Of a stretch of DNA of 64,000 bases, positions 39,462-48,634 are shown one piece after another (position 1 is the first letter of the stretch; each line of letters starts with the position of its first letter). The notes below the pieces were generated by a model. It was not told where the DNA came from and ran no database searches. It was given only the letters and a program-made list of their open reading frames with translations. The stretch lies in the NCBI RefSeq assembly GCF_900157305.1, contig NZ_LS974202.1, forward strand, positions 930,001-994,000, given 5' to 3'. Source of the DNA: Mesotoga infera. GTDB taxonomy: Bacteria; Thermotogota; Thermotogae; Petrotogales; Kosmotogaceae. The position numbers and the translations under genes were made by a program.

Positions 39462-40889
39462 ATGAGTGCAATAGTCATATTTACAGGTAACAACAGAGAA
39501 CTCCTTGGTGAGTCTCTAGACTTGATGGCACACAGGGGAGAAGAAAAAACTATTTATGAAACTGTAGATGGTTATCAGATGGCCTCCGTTGCTGGCAGGG
39601 CCTTTTCGGCCTCAAAATTGCGACATTCATCATCAGAAGGCATAGCTGTCATCGACGGTTTTCTCCTGTCTCCGTCAGGATCGGGTTGGTCGGAGGAGAC
39701 CGTACAGCTTTACAGAGAACTCGGGAAACGTTTTCTCGAGCGACTGGAAGGCTCTTTCTCACTGGCTGTGAACGATGGTAAAGAGACGATAGTTGCTAGA
39801 GATCCAATTGGGTTGAAGCCGCTTTATTACGGCCTGATAGGCAGAGAGACGATCTTCGCTTCGGAATTGAAGGCGATCGCACCTTACTGCGACGAAGTTG
39901 CCCTCTTCCCACCCGGTCACTATTTTACCAGAGAGGAAGGTTTCAAAGAATATTCCACCTGCAGGGAAATCATCGACTCCGGCGAGATCGCCACCGATAA
40001 GGAAAAAGCCATCGAAGATGTGAGAGAAACCCTTGAGGATTCTATAAGGAAAAGACTTGAAGTTCTGAATTGCGAACCCTCGATCTTCCTCAGTGGCGGA
40101 CTGGACAGCAGCTGTATCGCGGCCTCCCTGAAGCCGTTTGTCGGCAGTTTCAAGACCTTCACGGTAGGAAAGAGCGACGGTGAAGATCCAGGATGCGCAA
40201 GAGTTGTCGCCGATCATCTGGGCACCGAGCATCTGGAGTATTTCTACGATCTCGATGAGATGCTTGAAGTTCTGCCGGACGTGATCTATCATCTAGAGTC
40301 ATTCGATCCGCTCCTTGTCAGGAGCTCGATACCGAATTTCATTCTCTCGAAACTCGCCAGTGAAAACGGTTGTGAATTCGTCTTTATGGGCGAAGGCGCT
40401 GACGAGCTCTTCGCCGGGTACGATTATATGAAAAAGATCGGGGCCGGAGAGGAGATCGAGGCAGAGCTGTTACATATAACCGAGAACGGTCACCGTTCAG
40501 GCTTCCAGAGAGACGATAGAATGGCTCTGGCTCATGGTATCGAATACGACGTTCCTTTCATGGATCAGGAGATGTTGAAGCTGGCTTTCTCCATACCGAT
40601 TGAATGGAAACTGCACGGTAAAGACAAAACCGAGAAGTGGATACTCAGAAAGGCCTTCGAAGACCAGCTGCCACACGAGATAGTGTGGAGAAGAAAGAAG
40701 AAGTTCAGTATCGGAGCGGGTTCTTACAATCTTATGGAAAAATACGCACAAGAGACGGTGAGTCAGGAACAGTTCGAAAGAGATCGGGAGAAGGCCGGTA
40801 TAAGGACCAAAGAAGAGTCTCTTTACTTCAATATTTTCAAAGAAGTTTACCACTGTGAAGGAGCCATAGAGACCGTATATCGCAATTGA
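39462..40889 (+). CDS. asparagine-synthetase-like protein with degenerate glutaminase domain
   Basis: A 475-residue protein of AsnB layout. The C-terminal synthetase domain has the PP-loop FLSGGLDSSC (about 210-219), KTFTVG and GEGADELFAGYDYM, all expected for ATP-dependent activation of a carboxylate. The N-terminal class II amidotransferase domain, which normally begins MCGI with catalytic Cys2, begins MSAIVIFTG here; the AHRGEE and DPIGLKPLYYG remnants persist, but the NG of the glutamine site is IDGF. It is therefore unlikely to hydrolyse glutamine and may use ammonia or an amine, or make an amide bond with another nucleophile. Start ATG with GGAG. It sits 150 nt before the opine dehydrogenase gene. 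Confidence 0.8.
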   Translation: MSAIVIFTGNNRELLGESLDLMAHRGEEKTIYETVDGYQMASVAGRAFSASKLRHSSSEGIAVIDGFLLSPSGSGWSEETVQLYRELGKRFLERLEGSFSLAVNDGKETIVARDPIGLKPLYYGLIGRETIFASELKAIAPYCDEVALFPPGHYFTREEGFKEYSTCREIIDSGEIATDKEKAIEDVRETLEDSIRKRLEVLNCEPSIFLSGGLDSSCIAASLKPFVGSFKTFTVGKSDGEDPGCARVVADHLGTEHLEYFYDLDEMLEVLPDVIYHLESFDPLLVRSSIPNFILSKLASENGCEFVFMGEGADELFAGYDYMKKIGAGEEIEAELLHITENGHRSGFQRDDRMALAHGIEYDVPFMDQEMLKLAFSIPIEWKLHGKDKTEKWILRKAFEDQLPHEIVWRRKKKFSIGAGSYNLMEKYAQETVSQEQFERDREKAGIRTKEESLYFNIFKEVYHCEGAIETVYRN

Positions 40890-41039
40890 TAAACAGATAA
40901 ATATATACAAATCGCTGTGAATGGCTTATAAAAAGATGCACGACGAATAAAGTATAATTGTACTGTGGGGGATTATTGTTTTAGAATCTGAGTTATACGG
41001 AGATCTCTTCAGCGGTCTTCTGGGAAAGGGAGGTGTCGA

Positions 41040-42128
41040 ATGAAAATAGCTGTGATCGGTGCGGGGAACGGCGGACAGGCTCTTGCCGCGGTGCTTGCCA
41101 TGCGTGGAAACGAAGTTGCGCTCTACAATCGAAGTCAGAGCAGAATCCAGCCTATATTGAAAAGCAAAAAACTCAAAGTTGAGGGCGAATCTGGTGGAAC
41201 GGCCCGGCTCAAGTATGTCGGAACGGATATGGAGAAGGCCGTTTCCGATGCGGAACTCATCATGGTAGTCGTGCCCGCCTTCGCGCACGCGGAAGTAGCC
41301 CGAAAGCTTTCAAAGTTCATCTCGGAAGGTCAGATTATCATTCTCAATCCCGGAAGAACCGGAGGCGCCCTCGAATTTGACAAGATATTAAAAGAGTGTG
41401 GCGTGAGGAACAAGGCTATACTGGCCGAGGCACAGACCTTTCTCTTTGCATCGAGAATCTCTGGTCCGGGGATGGTAAGGATATTCCGGATCAAGAACGC
41501 CGTACCGGTGTCTGTGCTACCTTCAAAGGATAATGAACTCCTCATGCCGGTGATCAGCGATGTGATTCCAGAATTTACGCTCGCAGACAACGTACTCTAC
41601 ACGAGTTTCAACAATATCGGCGCGATCTTCCATCCCGGGGCGATCATTATGAACGCCGGCTGGATAGAATCTACTCACGGAGACTTCCAGTTCTATCTCG
41701 ACGGAATCAGCCCGGCCGTAGCGAGGGTTCTTGAAGAGGTTGATAGAGAGCGTTGCGAGGTTACAAGCAAACTAGGCGTTCAGGCGATGGGCGCCAGAGA
41801 GTGGCTTGATTACGCCTACGATGCCAGAGGAGAAGATCTGTACAACGCTATCCACAACAACGAAGGCTACAGAGGCATCATGGCGCCGATCAGCATGGAA
41901 AACCGCTACATAATCGAAGACGTCCCGATGAGCCTGGTTCCCATGAGCTGTTTCGGGAAAAAACTCGGCGTCGATACCAAGACCATGGACTCTGTGATAA
42001 ACATAGCCGGGGCGATAATGGGAAAGGACTTCTGGAAGGAAGGTAGAAACATCGAACGACTGGGAGCAAAGGATATGTCGGTTGAAGATCTCTGGCATTA
42101 CGTTGAAAAGGGGAACGGCGATGGATAA
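41040..42128 (+). CDS. NAD(P)-dependent opine (octopine/nopaline-type) dehydrogenase
   Basis: A 362-residue enzyme with an N-terminal Rossmann domain (GAGNGGQALAAVLAMRG, about 7-23) and the C-terminal octopine-dehydrogenase helical domain (from about 185, with FHPGAIIMNAGWIES holding the catalytic His). Family members join an amino acid and a 2-oxoacid reductively, or run in reverse. GGGAGGT ribosome site 5 nt before ATG. A TATAAT at 40953-40958 lies upstream. Its end overlaps the start of the B12-binding gene by 8 nt, so the two are co-translated and presumably act on linked substrates. Confidence 0.82.
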   Translation: MKIAVIGAGNGGQALAAVLAMRGNEVALYNRSQSRIQPILKSKKLKVEGESGGTARLKYVGTDMEKAVSDAELIMVVVPAFAHAEVARKLSKFISEGQIIILNPGRTGGALEFDKILKECGVRNKAILAEAQTFLFASRISGPGMVRIFRIKNAVPVSVLPSKDNELLMPVISDVIPEFTLADNVLYTSFNNIGAIFHPGAIIMNAGWIESTHGDFQFYLDGISPAVARVLEEVDRERCEVTSKLGVQAMGAREWLDYAYDARGEDLYNAIHNNEGYRGIMAPISMENRYIIEDVPMSLVPMSCFGKKLGVDTKTMDSVINIAGAIMGKDFWKEGRNIERLGAKDMSVEDLWHYVEKGNGDG

Positions 42129-43743
42129 GATACTGGCCGGCGCTATAGGGAGCGACATTCACACTGCAGGAATTCTGAACTTTCTTAACCTGGCCAGGAA
42201 AGAAGGGTACGAAGGCGTGTATATCGGCAACGTACTGGGAATAGACAAGCTTTTGGACAGTATAAAAGAAATTTCGCCCGATATCATAGCTATAAGCTAC
42301 CGGCTTGGTGGGGAGTCCTGCAGAGAGCTTCTCAGAGAATTACGTACGGCGCTGGAGAGAGAGGGAATCGAAAAGAAGATGATCTTCGGCGGCACCGTCG
42401 AGACGGCCAGGGTTGCCCGTGAATCGGGGATGTTCGACAGAGTCTTCGACGGGAGCGAATCGATTGAAGAAGTGATCAACTATCTCCGTGGTCGCGACGA
42501 AGCGCGAGGAACCGTTGAATACCCTCAGGAACTACTCGAGAGAATAGCCTTCAAAGAGCCTTTCCCCCTGATCCGTCACCATATTGGCCTTCAAACGCTC
42601 GAGGAGACCGAACTGGCCGTGAAGGAACTCGCGCAATCTCGTTTGCTGGATATCATCTCTCTCGCGCCGGATCAGAATTGTCAGCAGTGGTTCTTCCATC
42701 CCGAGAACATGGTTCGTTCCGAGGACGGCGCCGGAGGCGCGCCCTTCAGAAAGAGAGAGGATTTCGAGAGAATGTACGAAGCCAGCCGAAGGGGTAACTA
42801 TCCGCTAGTGCGTTCTTATTCGGGCACGAGAGAACTTCTGAAGTTCTCTCTCCTCTTCAAAGAGACTTTGAACAATGCCTGGGCTGCCATCCCGCTCACC
42901 TGGTACTCACGACTCGACGGAAGATCGGACCGAGAGCTTCTGGAGGCTATAAGGGAAAACCAGAGCGCGATAGCCTGGAACGCCGGCAAGGGAATTCCCG
43001 TCGAGATAAACGAGGCCCACCAGTGGGCTCTCAGATACTGCCACGACGCCATTGAGGTTACGATGGCGTATCTGGCCGCCCTGACAGCCAAAAGACTGGG
43101 AGTGAAGGTGTACGTGGCCCAGTACATGATGAACACGCCTCCCGGGATCTCGCCTTCGATGGATATCGCCAAGTCTCTTGCGAAAAAGGAAATGATCGAA
43201 TCTTTGAAGAGTGAGAACTTCATTCCTGTAACGATGGTACGGCCCGGACTCATGTCCTTCCCGGCCGATCCCCACATGTCGATGGGCCAGCTGGTATCCT
43301 CCCTTTTCACGGCCTCTTATCTGCAACCGCAGATAGTACATGTGGTGGCCTATTGCGAAGCGACTAAAAGAGCCACGCCCGCGGAGATAATCGAAAGCGT
43401 GAAGATGGTGAAACAAGCCATGAGCGAGGCAAGAAAAGGTCTGCCTGATTTTTCGAAGGACGATAAGATTGAACGACACAAAGAGTTCTTGAAAAACGAA
43501 TCTGCCACTATACTTGAAGCCATGGAGACCATAAAGATCTCCAGTTTGACTTCACCCGAGACTATCTATGCGGCCATAAACGCTGGAATTCTGGACGCCC
43601 CAGGATTGAGAAAAATGTCGGTGGCCAAAGGTAGAACAATGACAGCGACCATAGACGGGGCTACCTTCGCGGTCGATGAAAACAACGAAGTGATCGACGA
43701 GAAAATCAGGTTGAGAAAACTGGGAATCCTCACGCTAGAATGA
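42121..43743 (+). CDS. cobalamin-binding, probable B12-dependent mutase-like protein
   Basis: A 540-residue protein. Residues 1-130 are a B12-binding Rossmann domain with all three hallmarks: DIHTAG (DxHxxG, lower-ligand His14), ISYRL (SxL) and IFGGTV (GG), the base-off/His-on form found in mutases and methyltransferases. Residues 140-480 look like a TIM-barrel catalytic part with APDQNCQQWFF and HQWALRYCHDA, which I cannot place in a known mutase; glutamate-mutase E-like folds are a distant possibility. The final 50 residues hold a small beta-rich tail. ATG at 42121 overlaps the opine dehydrogenase stop (ATGGATAA). An upstream in-frame ATG at 42082 inside the dehydrogenase gene is unlikely. 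Confidence 0.72.
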   Translation: MDKILAGAIGSDIHTAGILNFLNLARKEGYEGVYIGNVLGIDKLLDSIKEISPDIIAISYRLGGESCRELLRELRTALEREGIEKKMIFGGTVETARVARESGMFDRVFDGSESIEEVINYLRGRDEARGTVEYPQELLERIAFKEPFPLIRHHIGLQTLEETELAVKELAQSRLLDIISLAPDQNCQQWFFHPENMVRSEDGAGGAPFRKREDFERMYEASRRGNYPLVRSYSGTRELLKFSLLFKETLNNAWAAIPLTWYSRLDGRSDRELLEAIRENQSAIAWNAGKGIPVEINEAHQWALRYCHDAIEVTMAYLAALTAKRLGVKVYVAQYMMNTPPGISPSMDIAKSLAKKEMIESLKSENFIPVTMVRPGLMSFPADPHMSMGQLVSSLFTASYLQPQIVHVVAYCEATKRATPAEIIESVKMVKQAMSEARKGLPDFSKDDKIERHKEFLKNESATILEAMETIKISSLTSPETIYAAINAGILDAPGLRKMSVAKGRTMTATIDGATFAVDENNEVIDEKIRLRKLGILTLE

Positions 43744-43759
43744 GCGAGAAAAGTGTTAG

Positions 43760-44150
43760 GGGCCATCCTTCGTCAGTCGTCCCGGAGCGTGAACCCGTCC
43801 TTATAGAGAGCGGTTCTTCGTTGTGGAGCTAGGAGCTTTGTTTTTTGTTCAAAAGAACAGTGAGCGGAAGAGCGAGAAGGGCCGGAGCGAGATCCCGTAT
43901 AAGAACACTACGGGATGACAGTCTTACTCCCTTCCCGTCATTCTGAGCTTGACTCAGAATCACGGTTTCCTAAGGAGTGGATCCCGGGTCAGAGCCCGGG
44001 ATGACAGTTGCCTCACGTCATGCCGGACCTGATCCGGCATCTCCGTCCTTCGAAAGAGCGAGAAGAGCGAGATCCCGTATGTAAAGAACGAGGTCCCGTT
44101 TAGGATCATAACGGGATGACACGGGATGACATGAGGGTGAGCGCTGCGAG
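43760..44150. repeat. composite repeats with hairpin elements
   Basis: No gene. It repeats the GAGCGGTTCTTCGTTG + TGGAGCTAGGAGC module of 38.9 kb and carries hairpins ATCCCGTA/TACGGGAT (about 43890-43920, 44090-44120), ATTCTGAG/CTCAGAAT (about 43938-43962) and ATGCCGGA/TCCGGCAT (about 44017-44040). A fifth-looking stem GGATCCCGGGTCAGAGCCCG + GGATGAC (about 43980-44005) has a different pairing. Confidence 0.8.
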
Positions 44151-44176
44151 ATGACAGCCTTTTCTGGATCTAGATC

Positions 44177-45370
44177 CTAAGCTCTCCCTAGAGGGTTGAA
44201 TGTTTTTCTGTAGCTTTCCAAAAGTCTGTTCAAAGCCTCCTCGACGGTGCTTCTGGGACAGGCGAGGTTGACCCTCATGAAACCGGCACCTTCCTCTCCG
44301 AAGACCGAACCGTCTTCGAAACCCACCCGGGCCTTTTTGTACAGAAAATCTTTTAGTTCTTCCACGGTCATCCCCAGTCCCCTGAAATCCAGCCAGGCCA
44401 GGTAAGTGCCTTCGAGTTCCGTCACCTTCACCGCTGGCAGATTCTTGCCGATGAATTCCCTCATATAATCGAAATTCCCCCTCAGATACGGCAGTAGTTG
44501 TTCCAGCCACTCTTCACCGTATCTGTAAGCCGCTTCGAATGCAACAATTCCGAAGGTGTTGGCCAGCCCTATCCCCACCGAAGAGAGTGCGTTGTTATAT
44601 TCGTCGAGCATCCTTTTGTTTTCGGCAATTACGGAGGCTGTAGCCAGTCCTGCAAGGTTGAAAGTTTTGCTCGGAGCGACGCAGGTAATCGTCTGCATCG
44701 AAAACTCTTTCGAGATAGAGGCCAGGGGAATATGTTTGTATCCCTCGAAGACAAGATCTGAGTGTATTTCGTCGGAAACTATCTTTATATCGTGCTTAAG
44801 GCAGATCTCTCCCAGTCTTTCCAGTTCTTTTATTTTCCAGACCCTGCCCACCGGATTGTGGGGGTTGCTGAGTATGAAGAGCCTTGTCCTGGAGTCTATT
44901 CTTCTCTCAATATCATCGAAATCCATTTCGTAACGGCCTTCATCGCTTTTAAGAGGACTCACAAGAAGCTGTCGGCCAGTGTTCTTTATGGCACTGTAAA
45001 AGGGATAGTAAACCGGGCTGTTGACCAGAACGCTATCGCCTGGATGGGAAAAGGCCATTATGCTCAGATGAACGGCGGGAACCACTCCGGGAGCGTACGC
45101 CAGCCATTCCTTCTTTATCTTCCACCCATGCCTTTTTTTCATCCACTCGACAAGGGCCTCGTGGTAACTTTCCGGTTTAACTGTGTATCCAAAGACTCCA
45201 TGACCGGCCCTCTTTTTGATTGCCTCCAGTATTGGTCCGGCCACTTCGAAATCCATGTCTGCCACCCACATAGGCAAAAGATCATTTGTGCCGAAAAACC
45301 AGTCCGCGTGGTCCCATTTAAGGCAGTTAGTACCCCTTCTTTCTATTTTCCTGTCGAAATCGTACTGCAC
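44177..45370 (-). CDS. PLP-dependent aminotransferase/C-S lyase (MalY/PatB type)
   Basis: About 397 residues, fold type I. PMWVADMDFEVAGPI near the N-terminus is typical of MalY/PatB cystathionine beta-lyases. NPHNPVGRVW gives the cofactor-binding Asn, SDEIHSDL the Asp, and APSKTFNLAGL the Schiff-base Lys. MPRV-like FMRVNLACPR holds the substrate-binding Arg. It probably cleaves cystathionine or cysteine conjugates. GTG at 45370 is 8 nt from GGAGG; GTG at 45376 is too close. Confidence 0.88.
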   Translation of the reverse strand: MQYDFDRKIERRGTNCLKWDHADWFFGTNDLLPMWVADMDFEVAGPILEAIKKRAGHGVFGYTVKPESYHEALVEWMKKRHGWKIKKEWLAYAPGVVPAVHLSIMAFSHPGDSVLVNSPVYYPFYSAIKNTGRQLLVSPLKSDEGRYEMDFDDIERRIDSRTRLFILSNPHNPVGRVWKIKELERLGEICLKHDIKIVSDEIHSDLVFEGYKHIPLASISKEFSMQTITCVAPSKTFNLAGLATASVIAENKRMLDEYNNALSSVGIGLANTFGIVAFEAAYRYGEEWLEQLLPYLRGNFDYMREFIGKNLPAVKVTELEGTYLAWLDFRGLGMTVEELKDFLYKKARVGFEDGSVFGEEGAGFMRVNLACPRSTVEEALNRLLESYRKTFNPLGRA

Positions 45371-45398
45371 AAGCACAACCTCCGTTTTTTATAATTCT

Positions 45399-47081
45399 TC
45401 AATTTTTGACTATTTTCAGAAAGCGATCAACGATCCTTTCATCGAATAATTTCCCTGAATTCTCTCGCAAATACTTCAACGCCTCTTTTTCGGGCCATGC
45501 ATGCTTGTATCGCCTCTCAGAAGTCAGCGCGTCGTAAACATCCGCGACTGTGAAAATCCTTGCCGAAAGCGGAATCTCTTCACCTTTCAGTCCGCGGGGA
45601 TAACCAGAACCGTCCCAGCGTTCGTGATGGCAGTAGGGTATATCCAGCGACGGCACCAGGTAGTCGATCTGTGAAAGGAGCTTACGGGCATATACTGTGT
45701 GCGATTTCATTATTTCCCACTCATTTTCATCTAGCGGACCTTTTTTGAACAGTATCTCATCCGGCACGGAAATCTTTCCGATATCGTGCAAAAGTGCACC
45801 CCTGTAAAAATTCTCGAGTTCTTCACCGTTCAATCCCATCTCTTTGGCGAGGGCCATGGATAGTTCCGTCACTCTTCGCGAATGTCCCTCCATCTCTATG
45901 TCTCTCAAATCCATAGCCATCGCCAGACCTTCGAGCGTTTGATCGTAGGCGTGTTTGATCATCTTGTTGCTCGCTTTAAGGCTTTCTATCATGATAGCAA
46001 TGTCTATTGCCAGCGATCCCTGTCCGGCGAGGGTGATCAAAAAGTCGTGCCATTCGCTGTCGCGCTCCCTTTCTTCAACACTGAAGACCTCCAGTACCCC
46101 CAGGGTCTTGCCGCGCGTCTGAAGGGGAACGGCGTGGTATTCGGATATCTTCATCTCTTTTATCATTGCAAGTCTGGGACAGTTTGAACCTGGATCGGAG
46201 TGCAACGGCCCCGAATAAGACTCCCCAGTGAGTACGACCTTACCGGGAACGGTTCCTTCGAGCGGAAGATCGATGGGGAGGCTTTTGTCGGATAACAATC
46301 CCATTCCGTGAGTGAATCTCAACTTATTGTCCTCACTCAGCAAGTAAATATCTGCACCATCCACTTCCAGTCTGGATATGGACTTCTCAAGAAAGACGTC
46401 TAGCATCTTCTCGAGTTCTATGTTGTAACTGACCGCAAGATCTATCTCGTGAAGAGCCTGAATATCGTTCAATCTTTTAGTTGCGTTTCTCTCCGATTCT
46501 ACGACTTTGGTTATATCGACTCCTGTGAGAACGAAATAATCGTTCTCTTCCTTCCAGGAGGCTAGAAAGCGCAACGACCAGCGGATATGAAGAGTCTTAC
46601 CGGAAACAGTGCAGCCGCTTTCGAAAACCTGTTCGCTGTCTATATTCCGGATACTTTCTACGGCCGATCTCAAAACGCTCGCCGTCGAGGGATTTAAAAA
46701 AACATCGTATATGCTTTCCCCGACGATTTCTCTGCCGGAAGAGGCGAAAAGCTTTTCGAACTTCTCGTTGATTCTCGCGATCGTTCCCTTACCATCAATT
46801 ACCGCTACATAGACCCCGGCGCTGTCGAGCACGGAATTGGAAAAATCCTTCTGTCTTGTAAGCAACACGTTAGCCTTTACTTTTCCACGGAATTCCCTGA
46901 AGATCATGAAATAAAAGAGAAGACCGCTTGAGACTACAAAGGCCCATCCTTTATAGGTCTGAACGGCTGAAAGAGAAGCCTTATCCGGAAAAAACGCATT
47001 GACCAGCATATCCGAGAACAAAATCCACAATGCTCCAAATACAATATACGCGAGTACAACCTTAAAGGCCGGATTTTTCAC
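45399..47081 (-). CDS. membrane PAS-GAF-HD-GYP signalling protein
   Basis: A 560-residue protein. Two N-terminal membrane helices (FKVVLAYIVFGALWILF and WAFVVSSGLLFYFMIF), a PAS domain (about 75-190), a GAF domain (about 215-370) and a C-terminal HD-GYP domain with LLHDIGKISVPD, HHERWDGSGYPRGL (the GYP signature) and ADVYDALTSERRYK. HD-GYP domains break down cyclic di-GMP; PAS/GAF parts sense a ligand or redox state. All HD-GYP metal-ligand motifs look intact. GTG start at 47081. Confidence 0.9.
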   Translation of the reverse strand: MKNPAFKVVLAYIVFGALWILFSDMLVNAFFPDKASLSAVQTYKGWAFVVSSGLLFYFMIFREFRGKVKANVLLTRQKDFSNSVLDSAGVYVAVIDGKGTIARINEKFEKLFASSGREIVGESIYDVFLNPSTASVLRSAVESIRNIDSEQVFESGCTVSGKTLHIRWSLRFLASWKEENDYFVLTGVDITKVVESERNATKRLNDIQALHEIDLAVSYNIELEKMLDVFLEKSISRLEVDGADIYLLSEDNKLRFTHGMGLLSDKSLPIDLPLEGTVPGKVVLTGESYSGPLHSDPGSNCPRLAMIKEMKISEYHAVPLQTRGKTLGVLEVFSVEERERDSEWHDFLITLAGQGSLAIDIAIMIESLKASNKMIKHAYDQTLEGLAMAMDLRDIEMEGHSRRVTELSMALAKEMGLNGEELENFYRGALLHDIGKISVPDEILFKKGPLDENEWEIMKSHTVYARKLLSQIDYLVPSLDIPYCHHERWDGSGYPRGLKGEEIPLSARIFTVADVYDALTSERRYKHAWPEKEALKYLRENSGKLFDERIVDRFLKIVKN

Positions 47082-47179
47082 AGCAACTTACCGCTAAGGA
47101 CCTCGCTCTAAGGGTTAAGCGGTATGCCTCCCTCCCTAAAAATCGGATCTTTCCAGTTATAAAACATCTTGCCAGCTTT

Positions 47180-48631
47180 TCACGATTCGATAAAGGGTAT
47201 TTCCATTCCGGTGTATATGCAATCGGGAATCTCTGGCTCCGGGTAGGTATTCTTTATCAACTCTTTGATCGCATCGAGATAGCCCTTTGCAGTTGCCGCC
47301 CAGGTGTATTTGTCAAGAACCCTGTTCATTGCTCTTTCCCTGAAGGACTTCCAAACATCCTGATCGCAGTTTATCAATCTTTTCAACCCGCGAGCAATAT
47401 CCTGCGGATCGGCAGGATCGACCAACACCCCGTACTCGACTCCATTTTCGTTCAAGCTCTCGGATGGACCGCCATTCGATGTGGCAACTACCGGTAATCC
47501 GCAGGCCATGGCCTCGATCGATGCAAGACCGAAAGGTTCATACAGAGAAGTCAAAGCAAAGATCGATCTCAACTTGCCAGCGACTCTGTACAGGGCGGCC
47601 AGCTCGAGCTGGCTTTCGATGTTGAGAAAGAGAACCTTTTTCTCCACGCCGTTTCTTCTGACGATCTCGATAATCTCGGAAAGAACTGCTCTTTCGGGGT
47701 CATCTGTCTTTTCGTACTCATCGTACGGATTTTCCATGCCCCTCACGACTATCAGGAGATTACTGGCTTCATTCAATGCTATATCTTTTGAAAAGGCCCT
47801 TACGAGGCCAGTGTGGTTTTTCTTGGGTTCCAGTCTGCTCGAGACGATTATCAGGGGCAGATTCTGTCTCGAAGGCTCCACAAAACCTTTCAAAGCTGAA
47901 GTTAGCTTCTCCTCGACACGTGCGTCCAAGTCGGTAGGTTCCGACTTGAAGATCGAAGTGTTCACGCCGGGGGGCACGACTCTGAATTTGGAATCATCCC
48001 CAATATTGACGAAATCCCTGTAAAGCCTGTGGCTGTACTGCTGATAACGCTCCATTGAGGTGGAAACAAAGTTGACGGCCGAACACTTCATGGCAATTCT
48101 TTCGGCAGCTATCCGGTAAGAAAAATTGTATTTCTCTTCGAGACGGGCTCTATCTTCACCGGCCTGGAGAAGCTTTTCGAGCTTCTGTGCACCGAGCGAA
48201 TGAGCGGTGAAAGAATAAGGGATACCTGTATCCTTGAAAAGCATCGCTCCGACCAGGCCGCCATCACCGTAATGGGCGGTTATAAAGCTGGGCATGGTTC
48301 TGTCCTGACGGTAGAAATCGATTATCCCCTTTCTAAACTGGTCCAGATATGGCCAGAGCTTTTCCTTTTTCAGGAAGCCTTCGGGCCCGAACGGGATTCT
48401 TATGATCCTCACATTTTCGACACCGGGATACGAATCCATATCGCCCGCGAACTCCGGCCAATCGGGGTCCGTTATTCTTCGAGTGATTATATCGCAGCTG
48501 ATACCCAGTCCGGACATCGCGACGGCCAGTTCTTTGACATACACGAGCTGTCCACCAAAATCGGGATGGGTTGTCCAGTAACTGTCGCGCGAGTCGAAAT
48601 TCCCCTGTGGATTGATAAATGCTACTCTCAT
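47180..48631 (-). CDS. sucrose-phosphate synthase-like glycosyltransferase
   Basis: A 483-residue GT4 enzyme. The opening INPQGNFDSRDSYWTTHPDFGGQ with GGQLVYVKELA is the acceptor loop of sucrose synthases and sucrose-phosphate synthases; TAHYGDGGLVG and FTAHSLG follow. The donor side has SRLEPKKNHTG and the E-x7-E region LYEPFGLASIEAMACG. It likely makes sucrose (or a related disaccharide phosphate) from a nucleotide sugar and fructose-6-phosphate. It starts 3 nt behind the PfkB kinase stop. A sucrose-phosphate phosphatase is not seen nearby. Confidence 0.85.
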   Translation of the reverse strand: MRVAFINPQGNFDSRDSYWTTHPDFGGQLVYVKELAVAMSGLGISCDIITRRITDPDWPEFAGDMDSYPGVENVRIIRIPFGPEGFLKKEKLWPYLDQFRKGIIDFYRQDRTMPSFITAHYGDGGLVGAMLFKDTGIPYSFTAHSLGAQKLEKLLQAGEDRARLEEKYNFSYRIAAERIAMKCSAVNFVSTSMERYQQYSHRLYRDFVNIGDDSKFRVVPPGVNTSIFKSEPTDLDARVEEKLTSALKGFVEPSRQNLPLIIVSSRLEPKKNHTGLVRAFSKDIALNEASNLLIVVRGMENPYDEYEKTDDPERAVLSEIIEIVRRNGVEKKVLFLNIESQLELAALYRVAGKLRSIFALTSLYEPFGLASIEAMACGLPVVATSNGGPSESLNENGVEYGVLVDPADPQDIARGLKRLINCDQDVWKSFRERAMNRVLDKYTWAATAKGYLDAIKELIKNTYPEPEIPDCIYTGMEIPFIES

Positions 48632-48634
48632 GCT

